Positions 16,778 to 26,213 are shown, counted from the stretch's first letter. The stretch is 64,000 nucleotides of DNA from AP-15 sp963702685 (GCA_963702685.1 CAVPDQ010000004.1:227124-291123), one strand, 5' to 3'. The notes: generated by a model from the letters alone, not told the origin. Translations and numbers: made by a program.

Positions 16778-17563
16778 ATGTCTTATAACCCATCGGTCCG
16801 CATGGTGCCTCGCCCGCTATGGGGCATGAACCTTCGTCACAAAATCCCGAAGTCCCGATGGGGAAAGATCCGTTTGGGATTGATCCAGGAACGCGGCCTT
16901 CGCTGTCAGACCTGTGGCAAGACCGAGACTGAGAGCAAGCACATCTTCGCGCATGAGGAGTGGCAGTACGAAACCACCTGCTCGCCTGCCGTCGCTCATC
17001 TCAAGGGACTTACGCTGAGCTGCTGGCATTGCCACGCGGTCGAGCATTTCGGCGCGACTGGCAATATGGTTCTGTCAGGGGAGCTGACGCCGAGAGCGAT
17101 TGAGGACACGATCGAGCATTTCTGTCGTGTCAATCAGGTCGACCGTGACGCTTTTCGCAGGCATGGCGCCGAAGCGCGGGCAGAATGGACGCGCCTCAAC
17201 AAACTCGAGTGGGTTATCGATTGGGGTCCGTTTCAGGAAGAGATTTCCAAGTATGAAGAACATCGGCACCACGAAGGTGGTCCGCCCGGTATGAACTTTT
17301 TCCAAGCCACCCAGCAAGCTATAAAAATCGCCATTGGTCGTGGCATGGATCCCAATTCAGCGGATGACATCGTAAAAATGGTAAGAGAAGATCCCGAGCT
17401 TCGAGGTCGAGTTCTCTCCTTCGGTCGAGATGGACAACCGAATGAGGCGGCAACGCTTATTATGGAGGCTTTGGAGGAATACCGCGACGAAGGCAACTGG
17501 GAACCGCTTCCAGATCATGAAATGGTCTACACTCTAGACGGAGAGTTATACGGCCATCGCTGA
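16778..17563 (+). CDS. HNH-like zinc-finger protein of unknown function
   Basis: A 261-residue protein. A zinc ribbon-like CQTC (C43, C46) pairs with CWHC (C82, C85), and between and after them lie H59-E60, H86 and H90. That is the arrangement of an HNH/beta-beta-alpha-metal nuclease fold (LRCQTCGKTE ... AHEEW ... LSCWHCHAVEHFG). The remaining 170 residues are helical and unrecognised, ending with MVYTLDGELYGHR. Base composition is lower in GC than its neighbours, suggesting acquisition. No phage or restriction partner genes are adjacent, so its role is unknown. Confidence 0.6.
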   Translation: MSYNPSVRMVPRPLWGMNLRHKIPKSRWGKIRLGLIQERGLRCQTCGKTETESKHIFAHEEWQYETTCSPAVAHLKGLTLSCWHCHAVEHFGATGNMVLSGELTPRAIEDTIEHFCRVNQVDRDAFRRHGAEARAEWTRLNKLEWVIDWGPFQEEISKYEEHRHHEGGPPGMNFFQATQQAIKIAIGRGMDPNSADDIVKMVREDPELRGRVLSFGRDGQPNEAATLIMEALEEYRDEGNWEPLPDHEMVYTLDGELYGHR

Positions 17564-17571
17564 ATTCGCCA

Positions 17572-17656
17572 GTAGGGCGGAAAAGCCCAGCGCCTTCCGC
17601 CATCGCCCAGGTTCACCAAACATGCCGGCGGAATACGCTTCGCTTTTCCGCCCTAC
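17572..17656. terminator. Long inverted repeat, likely bidirectional terminator/dispersed element
   Basis: GTAGGGCGGAAAAGC (17572-17586) is perfectly inverted at 17642-17656, giving a 15-base stem between two convergent genes. The wording GGCGGAATACGCTTCGC in the right arm is typical of a dispersed proteobacterial intergenic repeat. The position suits a two-way terminator. Confidence 0.6.
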
Positions 17657-17686
17657 GCGGCTGTGGCCGCCTCCCCCGATTGGGCG

Positions 17687-18695
17687 CTACATCATCCGCT
17701 CGTCCGGGCCGATCAGGTTGAGCGGGGGTTCGCCGAGGAGCGCGCGGCGGCAATTGGCGACGGCGCGGCGCAACGAGACGTCGCGCCACACGCCGCCGCC
17801 CGCCGAATTGTGCGGCGAGCCGATCACGTTCGGCAGGTCGAGAAACGGGTGGCCCATCGCAAACTGCCCGTGCCGCACCGGCTCGATCCACCAGGCGTCG
17901 ATGCAGGCGGTGAAATGCGGGTGCGCCTTCAGGTGCTCGTAAAGCGCGGCCTCGTCGACGATCTCGCCGCGCGCGACATTGATCAGGATCGCGTCTTCTT
18001 TCATCAGCGCCAGCTCGGGCGCGCCGATGATCCCTTCGCTGGTCCGGGTCAATGCCGCGGCGACGACCAGCACATCGGCGACGCGCCAGCATTTCGTCAA
18101 AGCCGGTCGGGTGTCGCCGATCCAATCGACCGGCTCGTCGCTCGCGCCGCGCCGGTTGATCGCGTGCACGCGCATGCCGAAGCGCGCGCACCAGCCGCGC
18201 CGTCGCGGCGCCGACCGCGCCAAAGCCGAGGATCCCGCAGACGCCGCCGCGCAGCATGCGGTTTTGGCCGCGCTGGTTGAATTCGCCATGCCGCAGATTT
18301 TCATGCTCGACAAAAAGCCGCTTTGCCGCCGCCAGCGCCATCGCCACGATGTGCTCGGCCATCGGCTCGGCCGAGGCGCCGCGATTGGCGGCGATCGGCA
18401 GGCCCGGCGGCAGGTCCTTCAGCGGTATCCAGTCGATGCCGGCGGTGGTGAACTGCAAGAGCCGCGCGCCGGCGATCAGCGGCAGCTCCGGGGGCGCGAG
18501 CTCCACCGCCGTGTTGTAGGAAAGGAGTGCTGCGGCATTGCGCAGCGCCGCGGCGCGCTCGCCCTCGCCGAGCTCGCGCAGATAGACCGCCGGCGCGGCG
18601 TCGCCCAGCTCCTCGGCGAGGATCGCCCGGCTGCGCGGGCTCAGGTCATAGGTGACGACGAGGGCGCCCGGCACCATCGCGGCGATATTCGCCAT
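17687..18695 (-). CDS. D-2-hydroxyacid dehydrogenase family protein (one frame break)
   Basis: About 335 residues after removing one surplus base near 18187 in a GCGCGCGC run. The NAD-binding loop is GILGFGAVGAATARL. Downstream are the catalytic arginine in LINVARGEIVDE, the glutamate in IDAWWIEP and the histidine in GSPHNSAGG, the R-E-H set of the family. It reduces 2-keto acids or oxidises D-2-hydroxy acids; the substrate is unclear. Its start overlaps the stop of the upstream OmpA-like gene in TGATG. Confidence 0.8.
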
Positions 18696-19117
18696 CAGTG
18701 GCCGATGATGATGTCGACGCGGCGATTGAACACCGAAGGGTCGCTCGATCCGGTCTGCCCGATCGGCTGCTCCTGGATGATCGAACGCGTGATGCCGTCG
18801 GCCTCCAATTGATCGGCGACGATCGAGCTGCGCGTCTGGGCGAGGTATTTGTTGGTGACCGCGGTGCCGGTGGCGCTGGCGCGCGCCTGCACGGTGATCG
18901 CCTTGGCGCCGGCCGCCTTCGCCTCTTTGGCCGCGCGGGCGATCGTCGTCTTTGCCCGCGGCGAGAGATAGGCGCTGAACTCGTTGAAATAGACGAGAAA
19001 GCGCGCCTCCTTCGGGCCGGGCGGGGCGGGCGCCGGCTGCGCCTGCGCGATGCCGGAAATGGCGAGCGCCACAATGAACAGCACCAAAGAGCAAAGCCTG
19101 CCGAACCGGAAATTCAT
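18695..19117 (-). CDS. OmpA-like domain protein, exported
   Basis: A 140-residue protein with a signal peptide (CSLVLFIVALAISGIAQAQ). The single OmpA/MotB-like peptidoglycan-binding domain contains FLVYFNEFSAYLSPRA, ITVQARASATGTAVTNKYLAQ and a final NRRVDIIIGH, where N-R-R-V-D is the family hallmark. It probably sits in the periplasm bound to peptidoglycan. It precedes the hydroxyacid dehydrogenase with a one-base overlap. Confidence 0.85.
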   Translation of the reverse strand: MNFRFGRLCSLVLFIVALAISGIAQAQPAPAPPGPKEARFLVYFNEFSAYLSPRAKTTIARAAKEAKAAGAKAITVQARASATGTAVTNKYLAQTRSSIVADQLEADGITRSIIQEQPIGQTGSSDPSVFNRRVDIIIGH

Positions 19118-19200
19118 CGCGTTCCCCTGCCGCCGCTCATGTCGAGGGGCCGAGTGTATGCTGGTTTGCTGCGGCGTCCGCAAGATGCCGTCGGCGCGGG

Positions 19201-20427
19201 TCAGAGGCTCGGCCCGGCGGCGTCCTCGGTTGCCGGGACCGGATCCTCGTCCATCCACGATTGCAGCAAGGTGTAGGCCACCGCGAGCACCACCGGGCCG
19301 AGAAAGATGCCGACGAGGCCAAAGGCGATCAACCCGCCGATGACGCCGGCGAGCACCAGGATCAGCGGCAGATGGGCGCCCTTCCGGATCAACAGCGGGC
19401 GCAGCACGCTGTCGAGGCCGGAGACGAAAAGCGACCATACGACGAGAAACGTGCCCCATCCCGCATCGCCCGACCAATAGAGCCAGATGATCGCCGGCAC
19501 CAGCACCGGCGCCGGCCCGAGCTGGGCGATGCACAGCATGAACATGACCGCGGTCAGCACCGGGGCGAACGGCACCCCGGCGATGGCGACGCCGATGCCG
19601 CCGAGCACCGATTGAATGAGCGCGGTGATCACGACGCCGAGAGCGACGCTGCGAATCGCGTGGCCGGCGAGGATCACCGACTGCTCGCCGCGCACCCCCG
19701 CGAGGCGATGGCCAAAGCGGCGAACCGCCTGCGCGGCGCGTTCGCCCTCGACATAGAGAAAGGCAGCGACGACGACCGTCAGCAGGAATTGGGCGACCGC
19801 GATGCCGAGCCCGCCCAGCGCCCCGAGAAACCACCCGGCGACCCCGCCGGCATAGGGTGCCGCCTTTGCCACCAGCTCGCCGACACCGCTCGCCGCCGCA
19901 TTTTGCCAGAGCTGCACCGCCTTCTCGCCAAACAGCGGCAAATCGGCGAGCCATTGCGGCGGAGCCGGCAGCCGGAACGAGCTGAGCGCGGAAACCCAGG
20001 CGACGATACGGTCGAAATTCGCCGTGATCGTCGCGGCCGCCAGCCAGAACGGCACGACAAAGATGACGAGCAGGGCGACGGTCATCACCGCAACGGCGAG
20101 GGCGCGGCGGTTCCACAGCCGCCGCTGCACCCGCAGCATCAACGGCCAGGTCGCGACCACCAAGGTCGTCGCCCAGATGATCGCCGGCAAAAACGGCCAC
20201 AAGATCCAAACCGAGGCGGCGATCAGCCCGGCAACAAACAAGATCGCGAGAAGGGCGCGGACGAGATCGCGCTGGTCGGCCGGCGGCGGCGGCGCGGTGG
20301 GGAGCGCCGGAACAGATGGCTCGGCCGGCCTTGCCTCATGGTGCGGCGCGCGATCGAGATCGGCGATTGCCGCCGAGGAACGCCTCGCGGCGTAGCGGTT
20401 GCCGGCTCGGCGGAGCCAGCTCTGCAT
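19201..20427 (-). CDS. AI-2E family transporter (YdiK/PerM-like)
   Basis: A 408-residue membrane protein with a disordered, proline-rich first 50 residues. About eight transmembrane helices follow in the AI-2E exporter pattern: the early ILWPFLPAIIWATTLVVATWP pair, a long extracytoplasmic region, then APVLTAVMFMLCIAQLGPAPVLVPAIIWLY and the GLVGIFLGPVVLAVAYTLLQSW ending. Family members have been linked to export of autoinducer-2 or to Na+/H+ antiport; the substrate is unknown here. It is three bases from the upstream MFS gene, so it is operonic with it. Confidence 0.85.
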   Translation of the reverse strand: MQSWLRRAGNRYAARRSSAAIADLDRAPHHEARPAEPSVPALPTAPPPPADQRDLVRALLAILFVAGLIAASVWILWPFLPAIIWATTLVVATWPLMLRVQRRLWNRRALAVAVMTVALLVIFVVPFWLAAATITANFDRIVAWVSALSSFRLPAPPQWLADLPLFGEKAVQLWQNAAASGVGELVAKAAPYAGGVAGWFLGALGGLGIAVAQFLLTVVVAAFLYVEGERAAQAVRRFGHRLAGVRGEQSVILAGHAIRSVALGVVITALIQSVLGGIGVAIAGVPFAPVLTAVMFMLCIAQLGPAPVLVPAIIWLYWSGDAGWGTFLVVWSLFVSGLDSVLRPLLIRKGAHLPLILVLAGVIGGLIAFGLVGIFLGPVVLAVAYTLLQSWMDEDPVPATEDAAGPSL

Positions 20428-20430
20428 CGT

Positions 20431-21663
20431 TCAGGGCGCCGCGCGGGCCCGCCGGGCGGGCGACCGGCGGTCGCCGAGGAGCGCTGCGGCGACGGTGAAC
20501 AGCATGAATACCGCGCTGCTGATAAAGATCCACTGCGGCGCGCCGCGGTCCATGATCCAGCCGAACAGCATCGGCCCGATCGTGCCGCCGATGCTGAAGC
20601 CGATCGTGACGATGCCAAAGGCGCGGCCGATGGCGCCGGCGGGTGCGGCGGCGCGCACCAGCATGTCCCGCGACGGCATGATCATGCCCGACAAAAACCC
20701 GGCGAGGCCCATCAATGTCACCAGCGGTGCGGCGCCCAGGCCGATCGTGCCGATCGCCAGCACGATTGCCGCGTTCAAGGCAAAGCCGAGGGCGGCGACC
20801 TCGCCGTGGCGGCGCGTCAGATCGGCAATAAACCCGCCGCCGAGCACGCCAAAGGCGCTCGCCGCCAAATATATCGTCAGCGCCAAATTGGCGGCGGCGA
20901 AGGGGAGCCGGTCGGCGCTCATCAGCGCCGGCACCGAAAAATTGCTGATGCCGCTGGTCGAAAGGCTCAGCAAGACAAAGAATACCATCAGCCCGAGGAT
21001 CGCCGGGGTAAAGACGGTGCCGCCCCGCCCGGTCCCGGCGTCACCCTCCGAGCGCCGCGCCGGCGCGGTGTCGCCTTCGACCGAGGGTGAGGAGATCAGC
21101 GGCAATGCGACGAGCGGCCCGATCATGCCAGCAGCGATCAGCGCGCCGCTGATCCCCACTCGCGGCACCAGCACCAGCATCGACAACGGGGCGAGCGCGT
21201 TGCCGAGCATGCCGGCAAAGGTGTGCACCGAAAAGGCGCGGCCGATCCGGGCCGAGGCGACCCGCGCCGACAGGATCGCGTAATCGGCCGGATGATAGAC
21301 CGCGTTGGCGACGCCGGAGAGGCCGGCCGCGACGAGGAGCCACCAATAGCGGTCGACAATCCCGATCGAGGCGATCGAAACGCCGCCGAGGCACAATGCC
21401 CCGATCAGCAATTTGCGCGACCCGAAGCGGTCCGCCATCCAGCCCATCGGCAATTGCGCCGCCACCGAGACAATGGCGTAGACAGTCAGCGCCAGACCCA
21501 GCTCGACAAAGCCCACACCCCAGCGCACCTTCAGCAATGCGAACAGCGGCGGCACCACCAGCATGTGGTAGTGGCCGACAAAATGCGCCGCCGACACCAG
21601 CCCGACCGCCTGAGCCTCGCCGCCCCGCGACACCCGCGGCGCAACGAACGTCTCGCTCGCCAT
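20431..21663 (-). CDS. MFS transporter, Fsr-like
   Basis: A 410-residue, 12-helix major facilitator. The loop 2-3 signature is GWMADRFGSRKLLIGALCLG. A central charged loop lies at about residues 190-215 (PSVEGDTAPARRSEGDAG), and a second-half loop is GGFIADLTRRHG. The AAHFVGHYHMLVVPPLFALLK opening is typical of the fosmidomycin-resistance-like branch that exports small drugs. It is probably co-transcribed with the AI-2E gene downstream. Confidence 0.85.
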   Translation of the reverse strand: MASETFVAPRVSRGGEAQAVGLVSAAHFVGHYHMLVVPPLFALLKVRWGVGFVELGLALTVYAIVSVAAQLPMGWMADRFGSRKLLIGALCLGGVSIASIGIVDRYWWLLVAAGLSGVANAVYHPADYAILSARVASARIGRAFSVHTFAGMLGNALAPLSMLVLVPRVGISGALIAAGMIGPLVALPLISSPSVEGDTAPARRSEGDAGTGRGGTVFTPAILGLMVFFVLLSLSTSGISNFSVPALMSADRLPFAAANLALTIYLAASAFGVLGGGFIADLTRRHGEVAALGFALNAAIVLAIGTIGLGAAPLVTLMGLAGFLSGMIMPSRDMLVRAAAPAGAIGRAFGIVTIGFSIGGTIGPMLFGWIMDRGAPQWIFISSAVFMLFTVAAALLGDRRSPARRARAAP

Positions 21664-21803
21664 CCCTCGTCCTTCACCCGCTCCCGCTGCGCCCTACAAT
21701 ATATGGGCAAGGTGCGGGGCGGCAATCGATCGCCGTGCGGGCCAGCCCTGCTTGCCGCATCGCGGCCCAGAGATCATCCTGGCAATGTTCGAGGGAGGAT
21801 CGG

Positions 21804-22208
21804 ATGGTCGCGCTCAAATCCGTTGCCCATTTCAGCATCCCGGTCAGCGATGTCGCGAGCAGCACGCGGTTTTACACCGCGGTCGTCGGCTGCCGGCATC
21901 TGGCGACGGTGGCCGGCGGCACAATGGCATTTCTCGACGCCGCCGGGACTTGCGTGATCCTGGTCGAACGGCCGGCGCCGATCAATCCGGTGCCCGACGA
22001 CCATGGCGGGGTGCACCATTCCTTTGCGGTTGCGCATCAGGATTACCCGGCGGCCCTCGCCCATCTGCGCGCCAACGGGGTCGAGATCACCTTTGAGGAG
22101 GACCGGCAGGGCGGCGTGGTCAACGGCCCGCGCGCCTATTTTCGCGATCCCGACGGCACGGTCCTCGAATTCATCGATTTGACGAGCTACGCCGGCGATC
22201 GGGCGTAA
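21804..22208 (+). CDS. VOC family protein (glyoxalase/bleomycin-resistance fold)
   Basis: A 134-residue protein with a GAGGGAGG ribosome-binding site just upstream of ATG 21804. Paired beta-alpha-beta-beta-beta modules are seen: VAHFSIPVSDVASSTRFYT, then HHSFAV and PRAYFRDPDGTVLEFIDL, giving H, H and E metal-ligand candidates (H9, H72 region, E near the end). The reaction is unknown; homologues include lactoylglutathione lyase-like and dioxygenase-like enzymes. A second VOC gene follows about 100 bases downstream. Confidence 0.85.
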   Translation: MVALKSVAHFSIPVSDVASSTRFYTAVVGCRHLATVAGGTMAFLDAAGTCVILVERPAPINPVPDDHGGVHHSFAVAHQDYPAALAHLRANGVEITFEEDRQGGVVNGPRAYFRDPDGTVLEFIDLTSYAGDRA

Positions 22209-22306
22209 CCGTGTAGCGCCGCCATTCCCGGCGCGCTATCGTTGCTCTGCAAATCCGGCCGCGCCACCCGGCGCTTGGGACGACCCCGCGAGAAGGAGGA
22301 ACGACC

Positions 22307-22664
22307 ATGGCCTATGCCGTCCAGCACGTGCACATCAAGACGCAGGACCCGAAAGCGACCGCGCAGTTCTATATCGACAATTTCGGTGCCTCGATGAAGG
22401 CCGAGATCCCCGGCCGCGGCTTTCGCCTCGACCTGCACGGGCTGCAGCTCAACATCACGACCCTGATCGCCAGCCAGAACCACGAGCAGCATTACGGCAT
22501 CGAGCACATCGCCGTGCAGACCGACGACTATCCCGGGGACGCTGGCCAAGATGAAAGCGAACGGCGTCAAAATCCTCGAAGAAATGCCGCCCAACAACGG
22601 TCGCCACGTCTGCTTTCTCGAAGCCCCCGACGGCGCCCAGATGGAGCTGATCGAAAAGGTGTAA
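22307..22664 (+). CDS. VOC family protein (one frame break)
   Basis: About 118 residues. GAGAAGGAGG precedes ATG 22307. VQHVHIKTQDPKATAQFYID opens the first module. The second continues only if one G is removed from CCCGGGGACG near 22541, restoring TDDYPGTLAKMKANGVKILE and the ending FLEAPDGAQMELIEKV with the metal-binding glutamate. Without correction the frame runs into unrelated sequence. It is likely a dioxygenase/glyoxalase-like enzyme, substrate unknown. Confidence 0.75.
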
Positions 22665-22971
22665 CGCCGTGAGGCTCGGGGGCGGGAGACCGTCTCCGGG
22701 CACCTCGGACAAGCCGGGTTCCCGGCGACGTCGCGGGTTCGGGTTAGTGATGGATGATACCAAGCCACTCTGGCTTCCGATCGACGATTGACGGGCCGCG
22801 CCGGCGTTGGCCGCGCCCATAAGTCGCAACCTTTTGATCGTCTTTGTCCCTCCAAATTTGGCGGTTGCCGTGTATTATACATGGCGATGACAGGTAATCG
22901 CTTGCCGGGAGGGTCGAGAATGCTCGACCAGTCGGCCCCTGGCCTGAGCATCTGCTACCAATAGACGGCAG
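22665..22971. other. Intergenic DNA with no recognised feature
   Basis: About 300 bases between the second VOC gene and a truncated low-GC gene. GC content falls from left to right. No ORF with a family signature, tRNA or convincing hairpin terminator was seen. Confidence 0.6.
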
Positions 22972-23304
22972 GTGAAACGCGCTGTTCTCACGGCGTCTTG
23001 CTACGCATTTCGAGTGACGGCTGCTATTATCCTATTTTTTGTTGGCGTCGGGCTGCTCACCGCTGTAATCGATCCTTATGGACTATATGATCTCTTCACG
23101 ATACCAGGGATAAATGCTTATAAGTCTGAAGCGCGGTACAATGAAAAGTTCTATAAGTGTCTGACCAGAAATGAATTGAGTGATTCCAGTGAGTTGTGGT
23201 TAGATGGTTGTGACAGGCAAACATCGAGGCACAACATGTGGACCGAAATCACTCGCCGCCAGTATCAGCGCAAGGGGTTGCGCTATGCAAGCGACGCATG
23301 TTGA
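22972..23304 (+). pseudogene. N-terminal remnant, AlgX/SGNH-acetyltransferase-like membrane protein
   Basis: A GTG-initiated frame of 110 residues. One membrane helix (AAIILFFVGVGLLTAVIDPY) is followed by DPYGLYDLFTIPGINAYKSEAR. That membrane anchor plus DPYG...PG.N..K pattern is the opening of AlgX/AlgJ-like SGNH acetyltransferases involved in exopolysaccharide modification, which are normally over 300 residues. The catalytic parts are absent and the frame degenerates after NEKFYKCLTRN. Base composition is AT-richer than the flanks, pointing to a foreign, truncated gene. Confidence 0.45.
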
Positions 23305-23599
23305 TGCTGCCCGACAGGAAGTCCTCGTCAGACTCGGCTTTCGTCGTAGGCGAGAGCCATCGGTGCGGCCAGCCCGACCCGGCCGATTGGCGCGGCGCTT
23401 GTCGCAGGGTCTTCGGCGAGCCGTAATGTGTTGCCTCAAACCGGCGGGCTGCACATTTTCAAATCGGATGACCCTCGATCGGACCAAGGCCGAGGCGATG
23501 GCTCGGCCCGACAAACAAAAGCCGAGCCTCGTCGTCGCCAGGTTGAGAAAGGGCCGCTCGCGGCGCGGTCATGTCTGACCTCGCCAAGGTATTCGCTCT

Positions 23600-23827
23600 A
23601 TGCGCCCGGCGCAGTTAGTCCATTATCTGGCAAATCCTGCCGATCTTTGGCGCTGGCTTCGACAGCGTCTGACCCTGCGCGAGCCGCCGGTGACCCGGTG
23701 CCGAGGCTGCGGCAGAACCGGAAAAATTTTCCTGGAATTGAGCGAGCTGCGCGACGGCTGGGTGATCGAAACATGGCGTTGCCGCCATTGCGGCACGCCG
23801 CGGAAGGCCGTGTTCCCAGACGAGTGA
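23600..23827 (+). CDS. Small zinc-ribbon protein of unknown function
   Basis: A 75-residue protein. A helical N-terminus (PAQLVHYLANPADLWRWLRQRL) leads to two CxxC knuckles, CRGC and CRHC, separated by about 25 residues (LELSELRDGWVIETW), consistent with a single zinc ribbon. No family was recognised. A low-GC truncated gene lies upstream and a tRNA-Ser gene downstream. Confidence 0.5.
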   Translation: MRPAQLVHYLANPADLWRWLRQRLTLREPPVTRCRGCGRTGKIFLELSELRDGWVIETWRCRHCGTPRKAVFPDE

Positions 23828-24054
23828 TTAGGCGGGAGCTTGCAAGCGCCGCGCACCACGACGGGGACGCGGCGACGACAATCCCGGCTCGTCGAGCAAA
23901 AACGTGGGCTGATCGCGTCGTCTGGCCCCACCATGGAGGGCCATCAGCCGCCGGCATTCGCCTCCAACCGCGTCACGAATATGGCAGCGAGTATGGGAAC
24001 GACCAGATGATATAATACTATCGCATTGATATAATTATCGTATTTCCTTAGGGT

Positions 24055-24146
24055 TGGCGGAGGGGATGGGATTCGAACTCACGATAGGGGTTTAGCCCTA
24101 TAACGGTTTAGCAAACCGCCGCCTTCAGCCACTCGGCCACCCCTCC
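24055..24146 (-). tRNA. tRNA-Ser (GCT)
   Basis: On the minus strand the 5' acceptor GGAGGGG pairs with CCCCTCC at the 3' end, followed by discriminator G and an encoded CCA (24055-24057). The anticodon arm CGGTTTGCTAAACCG places GCT in the loop. A long variable arm (ATAGGGC...CCCTAT) and the T-loop TTCGAAT complete a class II serine tRNA. The DNA just past its 3' end is unusually AT-rich (24003-24050). Confidence 0.95.
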
Positions 24147-24226
24147 ACCGATGAGTGGGTCGTCACGGCGTATGCCCGCGCATTCTGCGGGCCGGCTGCG
24201 GCCAAGTCAATTCGTCGCAAACCAGC

Positions 24227-24409
24227 TCAGCGTTTGAACAAAGCTTCGGCGCCGCGGCGCTGGCCCTGCTTGGCCGCGATCTCGGCTCGGGCGCGGGCGA
24301 TCTCGGCTTCGAGCCCGGCGATATAGGCTTCGAGCTCGGCCACCCCCATCGGGACCAAATCCCTGGGCTGCGCCGGCCTCCGCCGCGGTTCGAGATCGTC
24401 GTCCTCCAT
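24227..24409 (-). CDS. DUF1192 family protein
   Basis: A 60-residue protein typical of the small alphaproteobacterial DUF1192 family: an acidic start (MEDDDLEPRR), then VAELEAYIAGLEAEIARARAEIAAKQ, a single amphipathic coiled-coil helix. Function is unknown. It is divergent from trcR, the usual neighbourhood in this class. A TATAAT-like sequence lies on the minus strand at 24463-24468. Confidence 0.85.
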   Translation of the reverse strand: MEDDDLEPRRRPAQPRDLVPMGVAELEAYIAGLEAEIARARAEIAAKQGQRRGAEALFKR

Positions 24410-24530
24410 GCCGCCTCCATGCCTCCGCCTCTGCCTCCGCCTTTCGCCCGGCCGGCGGTGCGATTATATAAACTTTCATGTTTCCGCGCCCGCGCCGGCA
24501 CCGCGTGGCCCACCCCATTAGGATTGCAGC

Positions 24531-25106
24531 ATGGCCCCCCCATTGATGCCCAAGGCGACCGCCGTCTGGCTGGTCGAGAACACCGCGCTGACCTTTGACC
24601 AGATCGCCGATTTCTGTGCGCTCCACCCGCTCGAGATCCAGGCCATCGCCGATGGCGAGGTCGCAAACGAAATGCAAGGCCTCGACCCGGTGGCGAACGG
24701 CCAGACCACCGCCGACGAGCTGGTGCGCTGCCAGGCCGATCCTGCAACGCGGCTCGTTCTGTCGCCAAATGCGATGGCGCCGCAGCTCTACCGGCACAAG
24801 GGCCCGCGCTATACCCCGATCGCCAAGCGCCAGGACAAGCCCGACGCGATCGCCTTTCTGCTGAAGGGCCACCCGGAGCTTTCCGACGCGCAGATTTCAA
24901 AGCTGATCGGCACGACCAAGCCGACAATCGCCGCGGTGCGCGACCGCACCCATTGGAACAGCCCGAACATCAAGCCGCGCCATCCGGTCGGGCTTGGCCT
25001 GTGCACCCTCGACGAGATCGAGGAGGCGGTCGCCCGCGCCCGCGCGCGCCACCCGGTCGAGAACGTCGTCGAAAGCGGCGAGGAAGCAGAGCAGATCGAA
25101 ACCTGA
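24531..25106 (+). CDS. trcR: Cell cycle transcriptional regulator TrcR (DUF1013)
   Basis: A 191-residue protein opening MAPPLMPKATAVWLVENTAL. The conserved LTFDQIADFCALHPLEIQAIADGEV follows, then YTPIAKRQDKPDAIAFLLK and a helix-turn-helix-like LSDAQISKLIGTTKPTIAAVR. The family is conserved in alphaproteobacteria and binds CtrA/GcrA-regulated cell-cycle promoters. ATG 24531 gives the family's usual N-terminus. It is divergent from the DUF1192 gene. Confidence 0.93.
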   Translation: MAPPLMPKATAVWLVENTALTFDQIADFCALHPLEIQAIADGEVANEMQGLDPVANGQTTADELVRCQADPATRLVLSPNAMAPQLYRHKGPRYTPIAKRQDKPDAIAFLLKGHPELSDAQISKLIGTTKPTIAAVRDRTHWNSPNIKPRHPVGLGLCTLDEIEEAVARARARHPVENVVESGEEAEQIET

Positions 25107-25196
25107 CGAAGGGCGGCGAACGCCGCAGTGCCGGCCCTCAGGTGGCGCGGCGATCGCGGCAGAATTCCTCAAACGTATCAGCCGCCGGCCTCGTCC

Positions 25197-26171
25197 TCAT
25201 GCGGCGGCGAGCGAGATGCCGAGGGCTTGCAGCTCGGGCGCTACCCGATCGCTCAAGACGCCGACCTTGCGCAAATTGCGCACCAGCCCGGCATGCAGGT
25301 CGCGACGGAAATATTTGCGGAACGCGGTCTCGTCGCCGCCGGCCGCGCGCTCGCGCCGCAATTGCCGGATCTCGTCGATCTCGGCGCGGACAAAACCCAT
25401 TTCCTCATAGGCCGCGAGCGGAAAGATGCCGCGCAGGGTCCGGTTCAGCGCCCAAACCGCGAAATCCTCCATCTCGCGCCGCTCGGCGGCGCTGGCTTCG
25501 GCGACGACCTTTGGCAATGACAGCATGCCAAAACCCATATGCCGCGCCTCGTCCTGCAAGATCCGCCGGCAGATCTGGCGCAGCACCGGGTCCTTCGACG
25601 ATTCGGCCAGCATGCGGAACAGCGAGACGGCAAAGGTCTCGGCAACGAGCTGCAATCCGATCGTCTTCAAGTACCAGGCGGCGGTGCCGAGCAAGGTGTC
25701 GAAAATTTCCTCGACATTGTTGGCCAGCGGATAATTCCGCCCTTCGAGCCGCAACGCCATGTAGCGATGCAAGACCTCGTTGTGCCGCGCCTCATCGACG
25801 ACCTGGGTCGCCTGGAACAATTTGGCGTCCTGGCCCTCGACATTTTCGACCATCTGGCTGCACACCAGCATCGCGCCATGCTCGCCGGCCATCAGGGTCG
25901 AAAGCCGCCAGCGGGCGACCGCGCGGTTGACCTCGACCCGTTGCGCGGGCGACAGCCGGTCCCAGAACCTCGTTCCATGAATATCGACGAGGTCGTCGGC
26001 GATCAGCCCGCCGTCGCCCGCCAGTGATTCCTGCCAATCGATGTCGGTCGCGGCGTTCCACTGGTCGAGCTTGGCCTGCTCGTAGAGCCGCCGCATATCG
26101 GCGTGCTCGCCGTCATAGACATGGCGGAAATAGGCGGTGTTGCGGCTCTCGACCTGGTGCCCCTGCTGCAT
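25197..26171 (-). CDS. AurF-like diiron N-oxygenase/ferritin-like protein
   Basis: About 324 residues using the second ATG; a start ten codons further out (26201) is also possible. The helical bundle carries diiron ligands in the ferritin order: E in LMAGEHGAM, ExxH in VVDEARHNEVLH, E in LVAETFAVSLF, and ExxH in ILQDEARHMGFG. This fits p-aminobenzoate N-oxygenase AurF-like or related diiron oxidases that oxygenate amines or acyl groups. The CmcJ-like gene lies about 40 bases upstream in the same orientation, so the two probably form an operon. Confidence 0.75.
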   Translation of the reverse strand: MQQGHQVESRNTAYFRHVYDGEHADMRRLYEQAKLDQWNAATDIDWQESLAGDGGLIADDLVDIHGTRFWDRLSPAQRVEVNRAVARWRLSTLMAGEHGAMLVCSQMVENVEGQDAKLFQATQVVDEARHNEVLHRYMALRLEGRNYPLANNVEEIFDTLLGTAAWYLKTIGLQLVAETFAVSLFRMLAESSKDPVLRQICRRILQDEARHMGFGMLSLPKVVAEASAAERREMEDFAVWALNRTLRGIFPLAAYEEMGFVRAEIDEIRQLRRERAAGGDETAFRKYFRRDLHAGLVRNLRKVGVLSDRVAPELQALGISLAAA

Positions 26172-26213
26172 CGCGTGCCTCCGTTGCGCCCGCCGGCTCA
26201 AAACCCAGCCGGC

